64,000 nucleotides of DNA from Ancistrus triradiatus (taxonomy: Eukaryota; Chordata; Actinopteri; Siluriformes; Loricariidae): positions 372,001 through 436,000 of the forward strand of contig JAJAGP010000368.1 of the NCBI GenBank assembly GCA_025084515.1, read 5' to 3'. This document shows positions 11,540 through 24,081 of this stretch, piece by piece; position 1 is the first letter of the stretch, and every line of letters begins with the position of its first letter. The notes below the pieces were generated by a model. It had not been told where the DNA came from. It saw only the letters and a program-made list of their open reading frames with translations, and searched no databases. The position numbers were made by a program, and so were the translations under genes.

Positions 11540-12402
11540 AAATCAAATAAATTATAATAGGAAATCAAAATCTGTCTTTTAACGGCAGGCATTTCAGATG
11601 TAAACAGCTGGTCACCTCAACAGCCACTCAGCGCTGTGGATCCATGACCAGATGCGGGAGTTAAAAGTTTAAGAGCAGAAGTCCGTCATTCACTCAAAGG
11701 CCAAGTACCTTACCGGTCCTTAGCTCACGTTTGGACTAGAGATTGTTCTAACTTGGTTGATGTGTTTTTCGTACAAGTTACTTGTGTTTGTGTGTATGAC
11801 TTTCCACTACTTATTTGTAACAAGCTGTCAATGGTGTTTGTAAGTGTATACCTGTCCTATTGTAAGTAGTACGCCTTTGTTTGTCCCCCCACTACGTTTA
11901 TGTTCTTTCTAACTTAAAACTATATACACTGGTTCACATTCACCAGTTCAGTCACTGTTACATCTGGCTGATCTTGTTCATAACACTTTAAATCAATGCA
12001 TTTTTGGCTTCCGTCAAGCAAAAGTATCAGATCCATCATGCCATCCTGTTAAAGTGCTTCTCTACACAGGGTCATAACTGTACATTACTGTATTTTAAAA
12101 TTATTGTGAATTACCTCAAGTTAAAGAAATAGCACGTGTATAACAGTTTAGGCTTCAGACGCGGATACATTATGTATACTGCATAGATGGCAGCGTTCCA
12201 CTTGTGTTTTCAGCGGTATCTCTGATGCATTTATATATCGTTTGCACACAGTTTTCTGGTGAAAATACCCTTTATAGTTATATTACAGTACCCTGAAAAG
12301 ACTATGTGACTACGGAAATTTCTGTTAAACCATTTTTGTCAACATCCTGTTTCACAGAACGTAATGCAGATGTTAAATGGTGCATACCTGTAACTTTTCT
12401 TG
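11540..12402 (-). mobile_element. family D DNA transposon, near full-length non-autonomous copy
   Basis: It matches the copy at 32762-33800 end to end in inverse orientation, including the region around 11700 (AAGTACCTTACCGGTCCTTA) and the terminus GATGTTAAATGGTGCATACC near 12395. There is no open frame of note. Copies in this window begin and end with related sequence, but target duplications could not be fixed, so the superfamily is unassigned. Confidence 0.65.
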
Positions 12403-12649
12403 GTCAAATCAGAAGAATAGTGGTGAGTGAGTTTGGGGGTCTCTTACTGGTTCTTTGTCCTCTATTCAGCATGTCTGAGTAAACTAAATTATTCCATTCT
12501 TTTAAGTGTTAACTTCTGCTTTAATAGAACAATAGACACACAATAAATATTCCATAGGTGTGACTTAACATAAAGTTCTGAGTTTTGGCTGACATCTATT
12601 ACTGATTTCACATGGACAACCTTCACAGTATATGTTCAATTGAAATATA

Positions 12650-13816
12650 CAATGGGGCAAAAAAAAGTATTTAGTCAGCCACTGATTGTGCAAGTTCTCT
12701 TAGTTAGAAAGATGAGAGAGGTCTGTAATTTTCATCATACATACACTTCAACTATGAGAGACAACAAAATGAGGGAGGGGAAAAAATTTTTTTTTAAGAG
12801 GGAATTTTAATTGTAAATTATGGTGGAAAATAAGTATTTGGTCAATAACAAAAGTTCAACTCAATACTTTGTAACATAACCTTTGTTGGCAATGACAGAG
12901 GTCAAACGTTTCCTGTAAGTCTTCACCAGGTTTGCACACACTGTAGCTGGTATTTTGGCCCATTCCTCCATGCAGATCTCCTCTAGAGCAGTGATGTTTT
13001 GGGGTAACACGGACTTTCAACTCCCTCCACAAATTTTCTATGGGGCTGAGGTCTGGAGACTGGCTAGGCCACTCCAGGACCTTGAAATGCTTTTTACAGA
13101 GCCACTCCTTCGTTGCTCCGGGCGGTGTGTTTGGGATCATTGTCATGCTGGAAGACCCAGCCACGTTCCATCTTCAATGCTCTCACTAATGGAAGAGGTT
13201 TTGGCTTAAAGTCTCACGATTCATGGCCCCGTTCATTCTTACCTTAACACCGATCAGTCGTCCTGTCCACTTTGCAGAAGAACAGCCCCAAAGCATGATA
13301 TTACCACCCCCATGCTTCACAGTAGGTATGGTGTTCTTGGGATGCAACTCAGCATTCTTCTTCCTCCAAACACGATAAGTTGAGTTTTTATCAAAAAGTT
13401 CTATTTTGGTTTTATCTGACCACATGATATTCTCCCAATCCTCTTCTGGATCATCCATATGCTCTCTGGCAAAACTTGGACATGTACTGGCTTAAGCAGG
13501 AGGACACCTGGCACTGCAGGTTCTCAGTCTCTCTCGGTGTAGTGTGTTACTGATGGTAGCCTTTGTTATTTTGGTCCCAGCTTTCTGCAGGTTATTCATC
13601 AGGTCCCTCTGTGTAGTTCTGGGATTTTTGCTCATCGTTGGTTTCAACTGACCACATGATATTCTCCCAATTCTTTTCTGGATCATCCATATGCACTCTC
13701 ATTTTGTCTCTCATAGCTGAAGCGTACCTATGATGAAAATTACAGACCTCTTTCATCTTTCTAAGTAGAAGAACTTGCACAATCAGTGGCTGAGTAAATA
13801 CTTTTTTGCCCCACTG
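12650..13816 (-). mobile_element. Tc1 family B, complete ends, rearranged transposase
   Basis: Both terminal repeats are present (CAATGGGGCAAAAAAAAG... at the left, ...TTTTTTGCCCCACTG at the right) with TA at 12648-12649 and 13817-13818. The length is 1167 bp. The minus-strand transposase C-terminal half is recognisable: SPDLSPIENLWRELKVR with the catalytic Glu at about 13080-13020, and WENIMWSD with the first Asp near 13420. The N-terminal helix-turn-helix region is gone. In its place is a second copy of the WENIMWS segment: 13638-13700 duplicates 13406-13466 with a few differences. The element is a recombinant, non-coding passenger with intact ends. Confidence 0.85.
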
Positions 13817-13997
13817 TACATCAAATTTGATCTGATACATTTGGCCCAATATTTGCTCCTGATATTCAGAAACAGAATCAGACTAGTACACTCCATAAAG
13901 GTTCTTTGGTTTTTGCATGACCTAATGGATATTAAATTTTCAGTGTAGTAGTGTAGCAGTGTTAAGTGTAGTAAATGAGCTAATACTGCCACTACTA

Positions 13998-14625
13998 CAA
14001 CCCAAAATCAGAATGCAAATCTTTTAAAAATGCAAAAAAAAAGTGTTCCTTACATTTACTAAAAATGGACAGATGATCTCCAGTTTGTCAACAAATGTGT
14101 GAGTAAATTATTGAAATAGTTTAAAAACAGAAGTTTAAAAATAAAAGTCGAAAAACAATGTTCCTCAAAGAAGGATTGGAAGGGATTTACATCATTCTCC
14201 CTCAGTGCATAATATCATTAAACGATTCAAGGAATCTGGAGGAATTTCAGTGCATAAAGGACAAGGACACAAGCATAAGCTGAACGCCTGTGATCTTCGA
14301 TCCCTCAGACTGTACTGTATCAAAAACCATCATTCATCAATAGCTGATAGAACCACATGGGCAAGGGATTACTTTGGCAAACCTTTATCAAGCACTAAAA
14401 TGTAGAGTTACATTCACAAGTGCCACTTATGTGTTGCAGGCTTGAAATGCAGGAATGGATATTTAATAAATGAAATGTTGAAATGTTGAAAAGTTGACCA
14501 GAAAAAACATATCTTGGCTTCATACTGTTTGCAATGTAATACAAGTCAAAAGAGAATGTACAGAACACTGTATTTTTTAAATTTGCAATTTCCATACCGT
14601 CCAGACTTTTTCTGATTTGGGGTTG
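13998..14625 (+). mobile_element. Tc1 family H, internally deleted copy
   Basis: Ends CAACCCAAAATCAG and CTGATTTGGGGTTG are flanked by TA (13996-13997, 14626-14627). The length is 628 bp, half a normal Tc1. The plus-strand frame at 14205-14405 keeps the end of the helix-turn-helix and linker (IIKRFKESGGISVHKGQG) but the DDE domain is deleted. Related copies lie at 48471-49604 and 57321-57892. Confidence 0.85.
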
Positions 14626-15067
14626 TACTACCTAATAAGTGATTCCAGAGTTGCTTTAGATGCCATTCTATCACAATAAGCTTCAAGCAAGACCATGGCA
14701 ACAAAAGTGACTGATCGTGTATTTTTATTTACAACCAAATGACAGAAATCATTCATCTCTTAATAATAGTCTTGTCATTTGCAGTTGGATAGAAGCCATT
14801 GTTTATGAAAACTTGCTCTCCTTGCCATAATTACTCATCAGTTTCATCTGGGAACTGCAAAAAGCTGATGTGCCCTTCAGATAAAAAGCACTGTTTATAT
14901 TAATGTCCCTCAAACACTGAAGAGCTTTCACTTGGGGGAAAATGAAACAAAGCCTTATGCTATGCTTATTCACCACAAAGACTATAGAAAACATGTGATG
15001 TGAACACTGTTCAACATTGCAATGACAATATAACTTGCGATAAATGAACAACTATACAAATGTGCAT
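14626..15067. other. unassigned DNA with a weak minus-strand exon-like stretch
   Basis: On the minus strand a pyrimidine-rich tract ending CCCCCAAG at about 14936 precedes about 42 open codons (from VKALQCLRD) that stop at 14803. No family is recognised and there is no second exon, so it is noted but not called a gene. Confidence 0.25.
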
Positions 15068-15220
15068 TAGGGCTGCAGAATATGGACAAAAAATGTGATG
15101 TGCAATAACATTATTGGATATCCCAATACTGATGTAAATTAAGATTAAAATACAGAATTTCAGTGTGTCTCTGTTACTATAGCTAGAGCTCAACAACACA
15201 AAACCAACATGGCCAACATA

Positions 15221-16264
15221 CATAGTGGTGCTTGAAAGTTTGTGAACCCTTTAAAATTTTCTATATTTCTGAATAAATATGACCTTCAACATCATCAGAT
15301 TTTCTCATAAGTCCTAAATGTACATAAAGAGACCCCAGTTAAAAAATTAGACAAAAATACTATACTTGGTAATTTATTTATTGAGGAAAATGATCCAATA
15401 ATACATATTAGTGAGTGGAAAAAGTATGTGAAACTTTGCTTTCAGTATCTGGTGTGACCCCCACAAAACATTCTTCCAATAGCCTTCTGGCTTGTCCACG
15501 TGATCAGAAAACTGCAGACGAGCAGAAATGTTCTTTTTGGAGAGCAGTGGCTTGCAACCCTGCCAAGCACACCATTGTTGGTCAGTGTTCAGTGGTGAAC
15601 TCATGAACATTAACATTAGCCAATGTGAGAGAGGCCTTCAGTTGCTTAGAAGTTACCCTCGGGTCCTTTGTGACCTCGCCAACTAACACACCTTGCTCTT
15701 GGCGTGATCTTTGTTGGTCGACCACTCCTGAGGAGGGTAACAATGGTCTTGAATTTCCTCCATTTGTACACAATCTGTCCGACTGTGGATTGGTAGAAAC
15801 CAAACTCTTTAGAGATGGTTTTGTAACCATTTTCAGCCTTTTGAGCAACAACAACTCTTTTTCTGAGGTCTTCAGAAATCTCCTTTGTTCATGCCATGAT
15901 ACACTTCCACAAACATGTGTTGTGAAGAGCAGACTTTGATAGATCCCTGTTCTTTAAATAAAACCGGGTGCCCACTCACACCTGATTGGCATCCCATTGA
16001 TTGAAAACACCTGACTCTAATTTCACCTTCAAATTAACTGCTAATCCTAGAGGTTCACATACTTCTGCCACTCACTAATCTGTAATATTGGGATCATTTT
16101 TCTCAATAAATAAATGACCAAGTATAATATTTTGTCTCATTTGTGTAACTGGGTTCTCTTTATCTACTTTTAGGACTTGTGTGAAAATCTGATGATGTTT
16201 TAGGTCATATTTATGCAGAAATATAGAAAATGCTAAAGGGTTCACAAACTTTCAAGCACCATTG
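15221..16264 (-). mobile_element. Tc1 family A with DDE half deleted
   Basis: Both ends are present (left GTGGTGCTTGAAAGTTTG, right GCACCATTG before TA 16265-16266). On the minus strand the helix-turn-helix, GRPT-like hinge and N-terminal catalytic approach are recognisable (about 15910 down to 15480). The deletion removes everything from the first catalytic Asp to the stop codon. Similarity jumps from 'ggtgtgacccc' at about 15460 to 'acaaaacattcttcc'. The copy is a non-autonomous passenger. Confidence 0.85.
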
Positions 16265-16832
16265 TAAGAATCAAAGACTATAAGCACAGTCTGAGCCCAC
16301 CACTTGTAAATCAAATAGCAACTTCATCAGGTGTCATTGTTCAGGCAGTATGCAAAAAAAAAAAGTCTCATAATAAATTAGTTAACTATTGTATAAAAGT
16401 GTGTAGTTCATATAAAACTGCTAGAAACACTGTTGAAATGAAAATAAAAAGTCTTAGCCAGCCATTTGATTCTATTTGTGGGGTTGTCCGTATTAACACA
16501 CACACTACTCACTCTTCATACAAACTCCAGCTCGTCAAAGTATTTCAGAGACCCAAAGCTTTGTTTTCCCCAGTGTGCTCTTTAGGAAAACATGTTGTCT
16601 GCAAACATCGGCTTTTTAATTGAAAGCCCTGGCTAATGGGAGTGCACTGTCAAGCTTACGTAGGGCTCTGCTGTATCAGCAAAGATTTTCAGCTTCCATT
16701 TAGACTGTACACATTTGATACATTTATCATACCTCTCTGTTTTGAGAGAAATGTGTTCATGATGGAATCTGGTACTGTTTGTTCAACTTGTTTAGTAAAA
16801 GCAAAATTTTCTACCTGTTTTAAATGGCACAA

Positions 16833-17028
16833 TATTTACATTTACATTTACAGCAATTAGCAGACGTCCTTTTCCAGAGCGACTTACAATTGGTACAGTC
16901 TTACAATCCAAGCAATTCTGGGTTAAGGGCCTTGCTCAAGGACCCAATAGTGGCAGCTTGGCAGAGGTGGGATTTGAACTCTAGACCTTCTGGTCCATAG
17001 TCCAGTACCTTAACCGCTAGGTTACCAC
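16833..17028 (-). repeat. tRNA SINE with V-SINE/L2-like tail
   Basis: In reverse complement it starts TGTGGTAACCTAGCGGTTAA (A box) with GAGTTCAAATCCC (B box). It ends in the widespread fish tail (AAGTCGCTCTGGAAAAGGAC followed by the 'gtctgctaa' core) and TGTAAA repeats. It is complete from head to tail. A second copy is at 57014-57190. Confidence 0.8.
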
Positions 17029-17874
17029 AGTCCACAGTCCATATCTTTAGCCGAGTAGTATAGTATGTGATAGCATCAGTTATTTCTTTATGATGCCAGA
17101 AGCCCAAATCGTATGGTTTCATGATTTGAAAGCTTTCAGTAATAGATTTTTGTTTTATATGTGGAGCGGCATAGTGATGAGAGGTAGATCTATCCATGCC
17201 ACTCCTCATACAGTTGTTTGGTGGTTGTATATAAAGTGATGATAAAGGTTTGTCGTGTTCCCTGTTAGCCACAACAGCTCAGCACGCTTTGCACAAAACT
17301 CTGGAGTGAGCATGGACATCTCGTTTAAAACTGAGGTACTCCCAGACTACAGATGTACCTCCCCTTTCTGTACAAAATCCTCTTCACTTATGTCTTAGCT
17401 TCTCAAAGGGTTTTCAGTTCTTGGCGTGGTTCCACTCAATTTCCCAGGCTAAAAGCTAGTGTTTAGTGTATGCGTTCAGCCTCTCTGCTGAACCTTCCTT
17501 GCTCTCTGCCTCCAGCTTAATTACGTCATGGAGGCATAGTCTGTAGCTTGAAGAGCTCCCTCTGTGGCTGCATGCAGGTAATGCAAGCTGAGTTTCAGAA
17601 GGCATCAAAGTTCTTTAGATGTGTGCGATGTGCTTATCGCAAAAACTCAACGATAACAACAAAATATGATATAACGTGCAGCCCTAGTCCTAACAACAAA
17701 TTATTTATCAGAAAACTATGAAAATGCACTCCTGAAACCTAAGCCACCATTTGTTCATCACTACGTATTGCTGCAGTGACCTGCTGGGGGGAAAAACCTG
17801 GAAACCGGGAAATTTTTAAGACTTCTTTTACACAAAGATAACATCATGAAAAGATTTAAACTCTAGCAACTCTA

Positions 17875-18078
17875 GTGTTCAAAAAACAGTCCATGGTTTG
17901 GCCTGGTCAGAGTCCAGATTTGAACCCTAGAGAGAATATTTGGTCTCACATTAAACATGAACTAAATGGGAAACATTTTTCAACTACTCATCAACTGTCT
18001 GAAGCCATTACCATTGAGTGGAACAAAACTGATTTTGCAGTTTTGGGTTTGGCCCATTCGTTTTGCCCAGGGATGTAG
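17875..18078 (+). pseudogene. Tc1-type transposase C-terminal fragment
   Basis: The frame contains WPGQSPDLNPRENIW, the conserved Tc1 block in which the final acidic residue of the DDE triad sits (Glu in the RENIW position). The terminal ~45 residues follow. No terminal repeats or N-terminal part are visible, so it is an orphan fragment about 1/5 of the usual 340-residue protein. Its family differs from A, B and H by sequence. Confidence 0.7.
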
Positions 18079-18927
18079 TTTAAATGGAAACAAAATGCAA
18101 ATTAAATGAGATAAAATCATTGTTTCAGTCAGCAACTATTATATGACATTCCTCAAGATCAGCAATACCCAAATTTCAAGTGTTCTTGACAAGCAAATTG
18201 CCATTACATTATCTAACCTGGTCAGAGTGCAGAGTGTTAGGTTGTGGTTGAAATATGTGGCACAGGTATGGCAAAAATCATCTTTGTGTATGGGTTATGT
18301 CAATCCATAAGAATAAAGCTTGTACAGCATTACACGTATTACCTGACATGCACAATTATGCAGCACGCCACCTATCAAAGTTGTATTGTGCCCCGAGTGG
18401 CACACACACTCTCCATCTCTCTCTACATTTTTCCATCTATCCATCAATCCGTCCATCCACCTTTCTGTCTAGCTATCTATCAAACTCTCAGGACTGGAGG
18501 GTATGACGGTATAAACCTTGCTAGAGTAGAAAACTGGCTGCCAGTAGAAACTGTACTATTCCATTTATACTGCAGCAGTTCTAGATCATTTGTACTTTGC
18601 TGTAAACTGACAGTACTACTTATCTCAAGTAGAGTGGAGGGCTGTGAGGAAGGACACTGGAAGAGAGGTACATTTCAGAGACAAATAACTCCTCACAAAC
18701 AGCTGAAGATGAAGAACTTGTGATAAAAAGGAGAATGACTTCTGTGGTGTGGACATGGTTTGGTTTCACAAAATTTGTCACTGAGCAGAAAAACCTCATA
18801 TGTAAATGTAATGGTTGTCGCTGGAGGCAGTCTTTTTATCATCTTCAAATGAAGCAAGCTAAGCCATTATCATCAAAAAAAAATTCAGTGATGTCAAAAG
18901 TAAATCTAAAGATCTTCTTCCATTCAG
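18079..18927. other. unassigned DNA with degenerate TCCA/TCTA microsatellite
   Basis: Positions 18410-18480 are a degenerate tetranucleotide tract (CATC/TCCA/TCTA). A 159-codon plus-strand frame at 18244-18723 runs through it but has no domain and is low complexity where it crosses the tract. It is not treated as a gene. Confidence 0.4.
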
Positions 18928-19459
18928 AAAGAGAAATGGTGTTGACCAGACATTACCATAGTCATAGTCTTTTCAGCCTACTATAATGTAAATATAATGG
19001 GTATTTTGACAAGAAAACTGTGTAAACAATACTAAAATGTTCAGAGATGAAAACATGAGTGGAAAACCTCCATCTACAAAGCATCCCTAATGCTATTTCC
19101 TCTACGTAAGGGAATGCCAAATATCTAACAGAAACTCATACACACAAATAAGTAACTTGCAGAAAAAAGTCTCTAAACAGAACCGTGATCTACTGGACAA
19201 GATCTCACTGCAGCTACTGGTAGGAGGAGGGCAGTAAACGCACTGTCTAGAGTGTAACAAAACAAAAATAATACACTGCCTGTACACAAATAAGCAGTTA
19301 ATATAGGAAGCTGTTAGAATTATTATGTAAAATCTGGTAATCAGTGTTCAGTACAGTACTGTATACTGTAACATCTTGTAACGAGCAGTGCTGTAAAGTG
19401 TCTACTTACGACCACAATGACCAAAGTTTAAAAACATATTTTTATTTCCTATTATTATA
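18928..19459 (+). mobile_element. family D DNA transposon, partial
   Basis: It matches 32810-33800 and the inverse of 11540-12320: 'gaccagacattaccatag' near 18945 and 'atttttatttcctattatta' at the right edge. A family C element begins in the final TA of this copy (19460-19461), so this is the oldest layer of the stack to 21858. Confidence 0.6.
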
Positions 19460-19667
19460 TACAGTGGTACCTTGATTCTCGACCACATCGGGCGTCTTTT
19501 CGAATCTTGACCCATTTTGACCAGAAAAAATTGTGTCAGTTCTCGTTGTTTGGTATTCCACATCAAGCTGCGTGACTCGTTTTAGCCTAAACCTGATTCA
19601 CAATTCCGTACACAGTGATTCAGGTTCACAATATGTGAACAAAATGTTTGTCTTTCTTTTACATTTA

Positions 19668-20819
19668 CAGTGGGGCAAAAAAGGATTTAGTCAGCCACTA
19701 ATTGTGCAAGTTCTCCCACTTAGAAAGATGAGAGAGGTCATCATAAGTACACTTCAACTATGAGAGACAAAATGAGAAAAATAAATTCCAGGAAATCACA
19801 TTGTAGGATTTTTAAAGAATTTAATTGCAAATCATGGTAGAAAATAAGTATTTGGTCACCCACAAACAAGCAAGATTTTTGGCTCTCACAGACCTGTAAC
19901 TTCTTCTTTAAGAAGCTCTTCTGTCCTCCACTTACCCGTTACCTGTATTAATGGCACCTGTTTGACCTCCTTATCTGTATAAAAGACACCTGTCCACAAC
20001 CTCAAACAGTCAGACTCCAAACCCAACCATGGGAGAATATCATGTGGTCAGATGAAACCAAGATAGAATAGTTTGGTAAAAACTCAACTCATCGTGTTTG
20101 GAGAAGAAGAATACCGAGTTGCATCCCATGAACACCATACCTACTTTGAAGCATGGGGATGGAAACATCATGCTTTGGGGCTGTTTTTCTGCAAAAGGGA
20201 CAGGACGACTGATCCGTGTTCAGGGAAGAATTAACGGGGCCATTTATTGTGAGACTTTAAGCCAAAACCTCCTTCCATCAGTGAGAGCATTGAAGATGGA
20301 ATGTGGCTGGGTCTTCCAGCATGACAATGATCCCAAACACACCGCTCAGCCAACGAAGGAGTGGCTCCGTAAAAAGCATTTCAAGGTCCTGGAGTGGCCT
20401 AGCCAGTCTCCAGACCTCAACCCCATAGAACATTTGTGGAGGAAGTTGAAAGTCTGTGTTGCCCAGCGACAGCCCCAAAACATCACTGCTCTAGAGGAGA
20501 TCTGCATGGAGGAATGGGCCAAAATACCAGCTACAGTGTGTGCAAACCTGGTGAAGACTTACAGGAAACGTTTGACCTCTGTCATTGCCAACAAAGGCTA
20601 CAAAGTACTGAGCTGAACTTTTGTTATTGACCAAATACTTATTTTCCACCATGATTTGCAATTAAAGTCTTTAAAAATACTACAGGGTGATTTCCTGGAT
20701 TTTATTTCTCATTTTGTCTCTTATAGTTGAAGTGTACCTGTGATGAAAATTACAGACCGCTCTCATCTTTCTAAGTAGGAGAACCTGCACAATCAATGGC
20801 TGACTTTTTTGCCTCACTG
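19668..20819 (+). mobile_element. Tc1 family B, N-terminal deletion, intact catalytic C-terminus
   Basis: The terminal repeats are CAGTGGGGCAAAAAAGGATT at the left and ...TTTTTTGCCTCACTG at the right, with TA 19666-19667 and 20820-20821. The length is 1152 bp. The transposase start region (AACCATGG at about 20026-20033) is fused directly to GGGAGAATATCATGTGGTC, deleting the whole DNA-binding half. From about 20098 the frame is open to the normal stop. Confidence 0.88.
20098..20616 (+). pseudogene. Tc1 transposase catalytic C-terminal half, uninterrupted frame
   Basis: The stretch is 172 codons, the longest clean sense transposase frame in the window. It holds the second catalytic Asp in the QHDNDPKHT block (about residue 75) and the last acidic residue in SPDLNPIEHLW (about residue 110), then the normal C-terminal block (KTYRKRLTSVIANKGY). 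The first Asp (WSDET) lies upstream at about 20045 but is separated by a stop, and the helix-turn-helix is deleted. It cannot be an active transposase, though a truncated protein is possible if transcribed. A full family member is about 340 residues. Confidence 0.75.
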
Positions 20820-21402
20820 TACACTACCGTATTCATAGCGTAAATAAGTCTCCATCCTAAAAAGGTTAGTTTATAAAAGTCACCCGAAAGCAAAACAGGA
20901 ACTGAATGCTCAAGACCACAGGGTGCAGTTACATATAACTTAGCAGCTACGCTAGCACCCAGAGTTCAACCAAAAAGAGTAAGGGTTTTGCTTTTTCTTT
21001 TCACTTTGAATCCATTACTCACGAACTTTTTCAACATTTTATTATAAAATAAGGTTTGTGTTAATGATTTTGGCCAACTCTAGGTTAATGCAAGTGTTTT
21101 AAACAGTAATTTACTAATCATAGTATTCTTTACATATCTCCACTACTATACAGTATAGACAGCTCCACCAAACACTCAAACTCCTCAGCTCATGATAAAT
21201 TTAACTTATAATGGATTTGTTGGAACATATCCCCTTTGTAAATCAGGGAGTGCCTGTACAATACAGCTCCATTAATGCATAAAGTGCCTCATATAGTGTG
21301 GATTTTCTGGGGGTCTGGAACAGATTTTTTCAATTTACATTATTCCTTATGGGAAAAAATTGCTCAGTACTGGTTGTTTTCGGTTCTTGACAAGACGGTT
21401 CT

Positions 21403-21858
21403 TGTACACAATCTGTCTGACTCTGGATTGGTGGACTGGATTTCCAGACTGATGAGCATCAACAACTCTTTTTCTGAGGTCCTCAGAAATCTCCTTTGTT
21501 CATGCCATGATACACTTCCACAAACATGTGTTGTGAAGAGCAGACTTTGAAAGGTCCCTTTTGTTTAAATAAAACAGGGTGCCCACTCACACCTGATTGT
21601 CATCCCATTGATTGAAAACACCTGACTCTAATTTCACCTTCAAATTAACTGCTAATCCTAGAGGTTCACATACTTTTGCCACTCACTAATATTGGATAAT
21701 TTTCCTCAATAAATAAATGACTAAGTCTAATATTTTTGTGTCATTTGTTTAACTGGGTTCTCTTTATCTACTTTTAGGACTTGTGTAAAAATCTGATGAT
21801 GTTTTAGGTCATATTTATGCAGAAATATAGAAAAATCTGAAGGGTTCACAAACTTTCA
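21403..21858 (-). mobile_element. Tc1 family A remnant, N-terminal region plus right repeat
   Basis: Minus-strand similarity covers only the first part of the transposase (around 'cacaatctgtctgactctgg'), the 5' non-coding region and the right terminal repeat, which ends in GTTCACAAACTTTCACTG before TA. The left side is fused to the family C element at about 21402, with no left repeat. The junction suggests a deletion spanning both elements. Confidence 0.75.
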
Positions 21859-22645
21859 CTGTATCTAAACATCTACCCATCCATCCATTTATGCATCTAT
21901 CTACTTTGGTATTGATTTGAACACATGGCTTTTGAAATTCAAAATCCCTATCAGAGCATGTTTGAATCAGCAGAATGTGGTAGCTTAGCTTACAGTCCCT
22001 AACATCAGATCCTATTAAGTTTATTTGTGTAGTGTTAGAACTTATCTTTGTATTATTGTACAGATCCGTTACCTCCCACTTAACCACCATGGTTATGGCA
22101 AATGATTATTTTGTTCTCTGTGTACTACAACATTCACTCATATCAATTCCTTAAAGATGCTTATGAGTGTAATCACTAATCAGCACACTTAACGGCACTG
22201 TAATTAGCAGCTGTTGAAGCATAACCAGCTCAACTAGGTCAAAGACCTCATGGTGGGCTGCATTATTGCAAGCATGCCTTGAGAAAGAGGAAAAGACCAG
22301 AGTGTGAAAAAGAGACAAATAGAACAAAAGCCCTGCTGGAGATGGAATGAGGATTTTAAGTACGCAAAACACAATGGAGCTCTGAGATGGCCTCAGAGGC
22401 TTTCATGAAGTAACTCTCTTTCTCATACTTCCTCCTTTCACGGCATCATGCATTCTTCCTGTTGTCATGGAAACCGAACATTGAGTTTTGACCCTTTGTT
22501 TAGTCGAAAAAGGTTCTAGTCTTAAGACATCTTCCACCTTTCCTGTAACTACAAATGTGTAAGGATTCCTAAGCAGTTAAGAGTGTGGTTGTCCAGTCAG
22601 AAAGCCTGGGATTGGTGTGGCAATGTACCTGCTGGCACACAGTCC
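21859..22645. other. unassigned DNA
   Basis: No gene or repeat was recognised. Short (CATC)-like tracts lie at 21868-21900. Confidence 0.4.
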
Positions 22646-22648
22646 CAC

Positions 22649-22669
22649 TCACACACACACACACACACA
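22649..22669. repeat. (CA)n microsatellite, short
   Basis: About ten CA units. Confidence 0.9.
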
Positions 22670-22754
22670 AAAGTTTGTCTTTCTAACACTGTCAGGACTT
22701 TCCACTGACATAATGTTATTGATGCTAATTAATGCTACACCCCCACCCAAGCTT

Positions 22755-22960
22755 AACCTCGGTAACCTAAAGCAAATCTTTTGGCACTCTTGGTTTTTTC
22801 AAAAGAAAGTTGCAGTCTTTTTCAAGGGACAAATCATCAAGATGTTCCCACAAGGTTCAGTATTTTAACAGTATTTCTGAAGACAAGCAAAATTATCCCA
22901 CAAGGTAAAAATGTAAAAATGTCTTTCCATCCTTGTGGGGACAACAATGCTATATAAACT
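22755..22960. repeat. interspersed repeat with CCTTGTGGGGAC motif (family N)
   Basis: Shared with 47848-48090: the block 'cctaaagcaaatcttttgg' followed by paired 'cccacaagg' and 'ccttgtgggg' motifs. A weaker relative lies at 26926-27090. Copies sit next to (CA)n or (TG)n tracts, as is common for this fish repeat. It is non-coding and its class is unknown. Confidence 0.55.
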
Positions 22961-22968
22961 TCATAGAC

Positions 22969-24073
<1,105 letters not shown>

Positions 24074-24081
24074 GTTTTTAC

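Larger units (their letters stand above)
15068..17686. mobile_element. possible hAT element defined by two facing ends
   Basis: TAGGGCTGCAGAATAT at 15068 faces ATAACGTGCAGCCCTA ending at 17686. Both match the TAGGGCTGCA termini common to fish hAT transposons. Between them lie a Tc1 (15221-16264) and a SINE (16833-17028). The net interior is about 1.4 kb without a recognisable transposase. The 8 bp outside the two ends do not match, so the ends may belong to different copies. Confidence 0.35.
19462..21402 (+). mobile_element. family C DNA transposon split by a Tc1
   Basis: The left end is CAGTGGTACCTTGATTCTCG after TA 19460-19461. Interior blocks match the 6152-7098 copy inverted. Tc1 family B occupies 19668-20819. 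The right end is lost: near 21402 the sequence passes abruptly into a family A Tc1 remnant. The net length without the nested Tc1 is about 790 bp. No transposase was recognised. Confidence 0.65.

Noticed and set aside
14803..14936. terminal coding exon on the minus strand
   Set aside because: There is a good pyrimidine tract and 42 open codons, but no recognised protein, no upstream exon and no polyadenylation signal assigned.
18244..18723. 159-codon plus-strand frame
   Set aside because: It crosses a degenerate tetranucleotide tract. There is no domain, and a second frame is open over the same tract.
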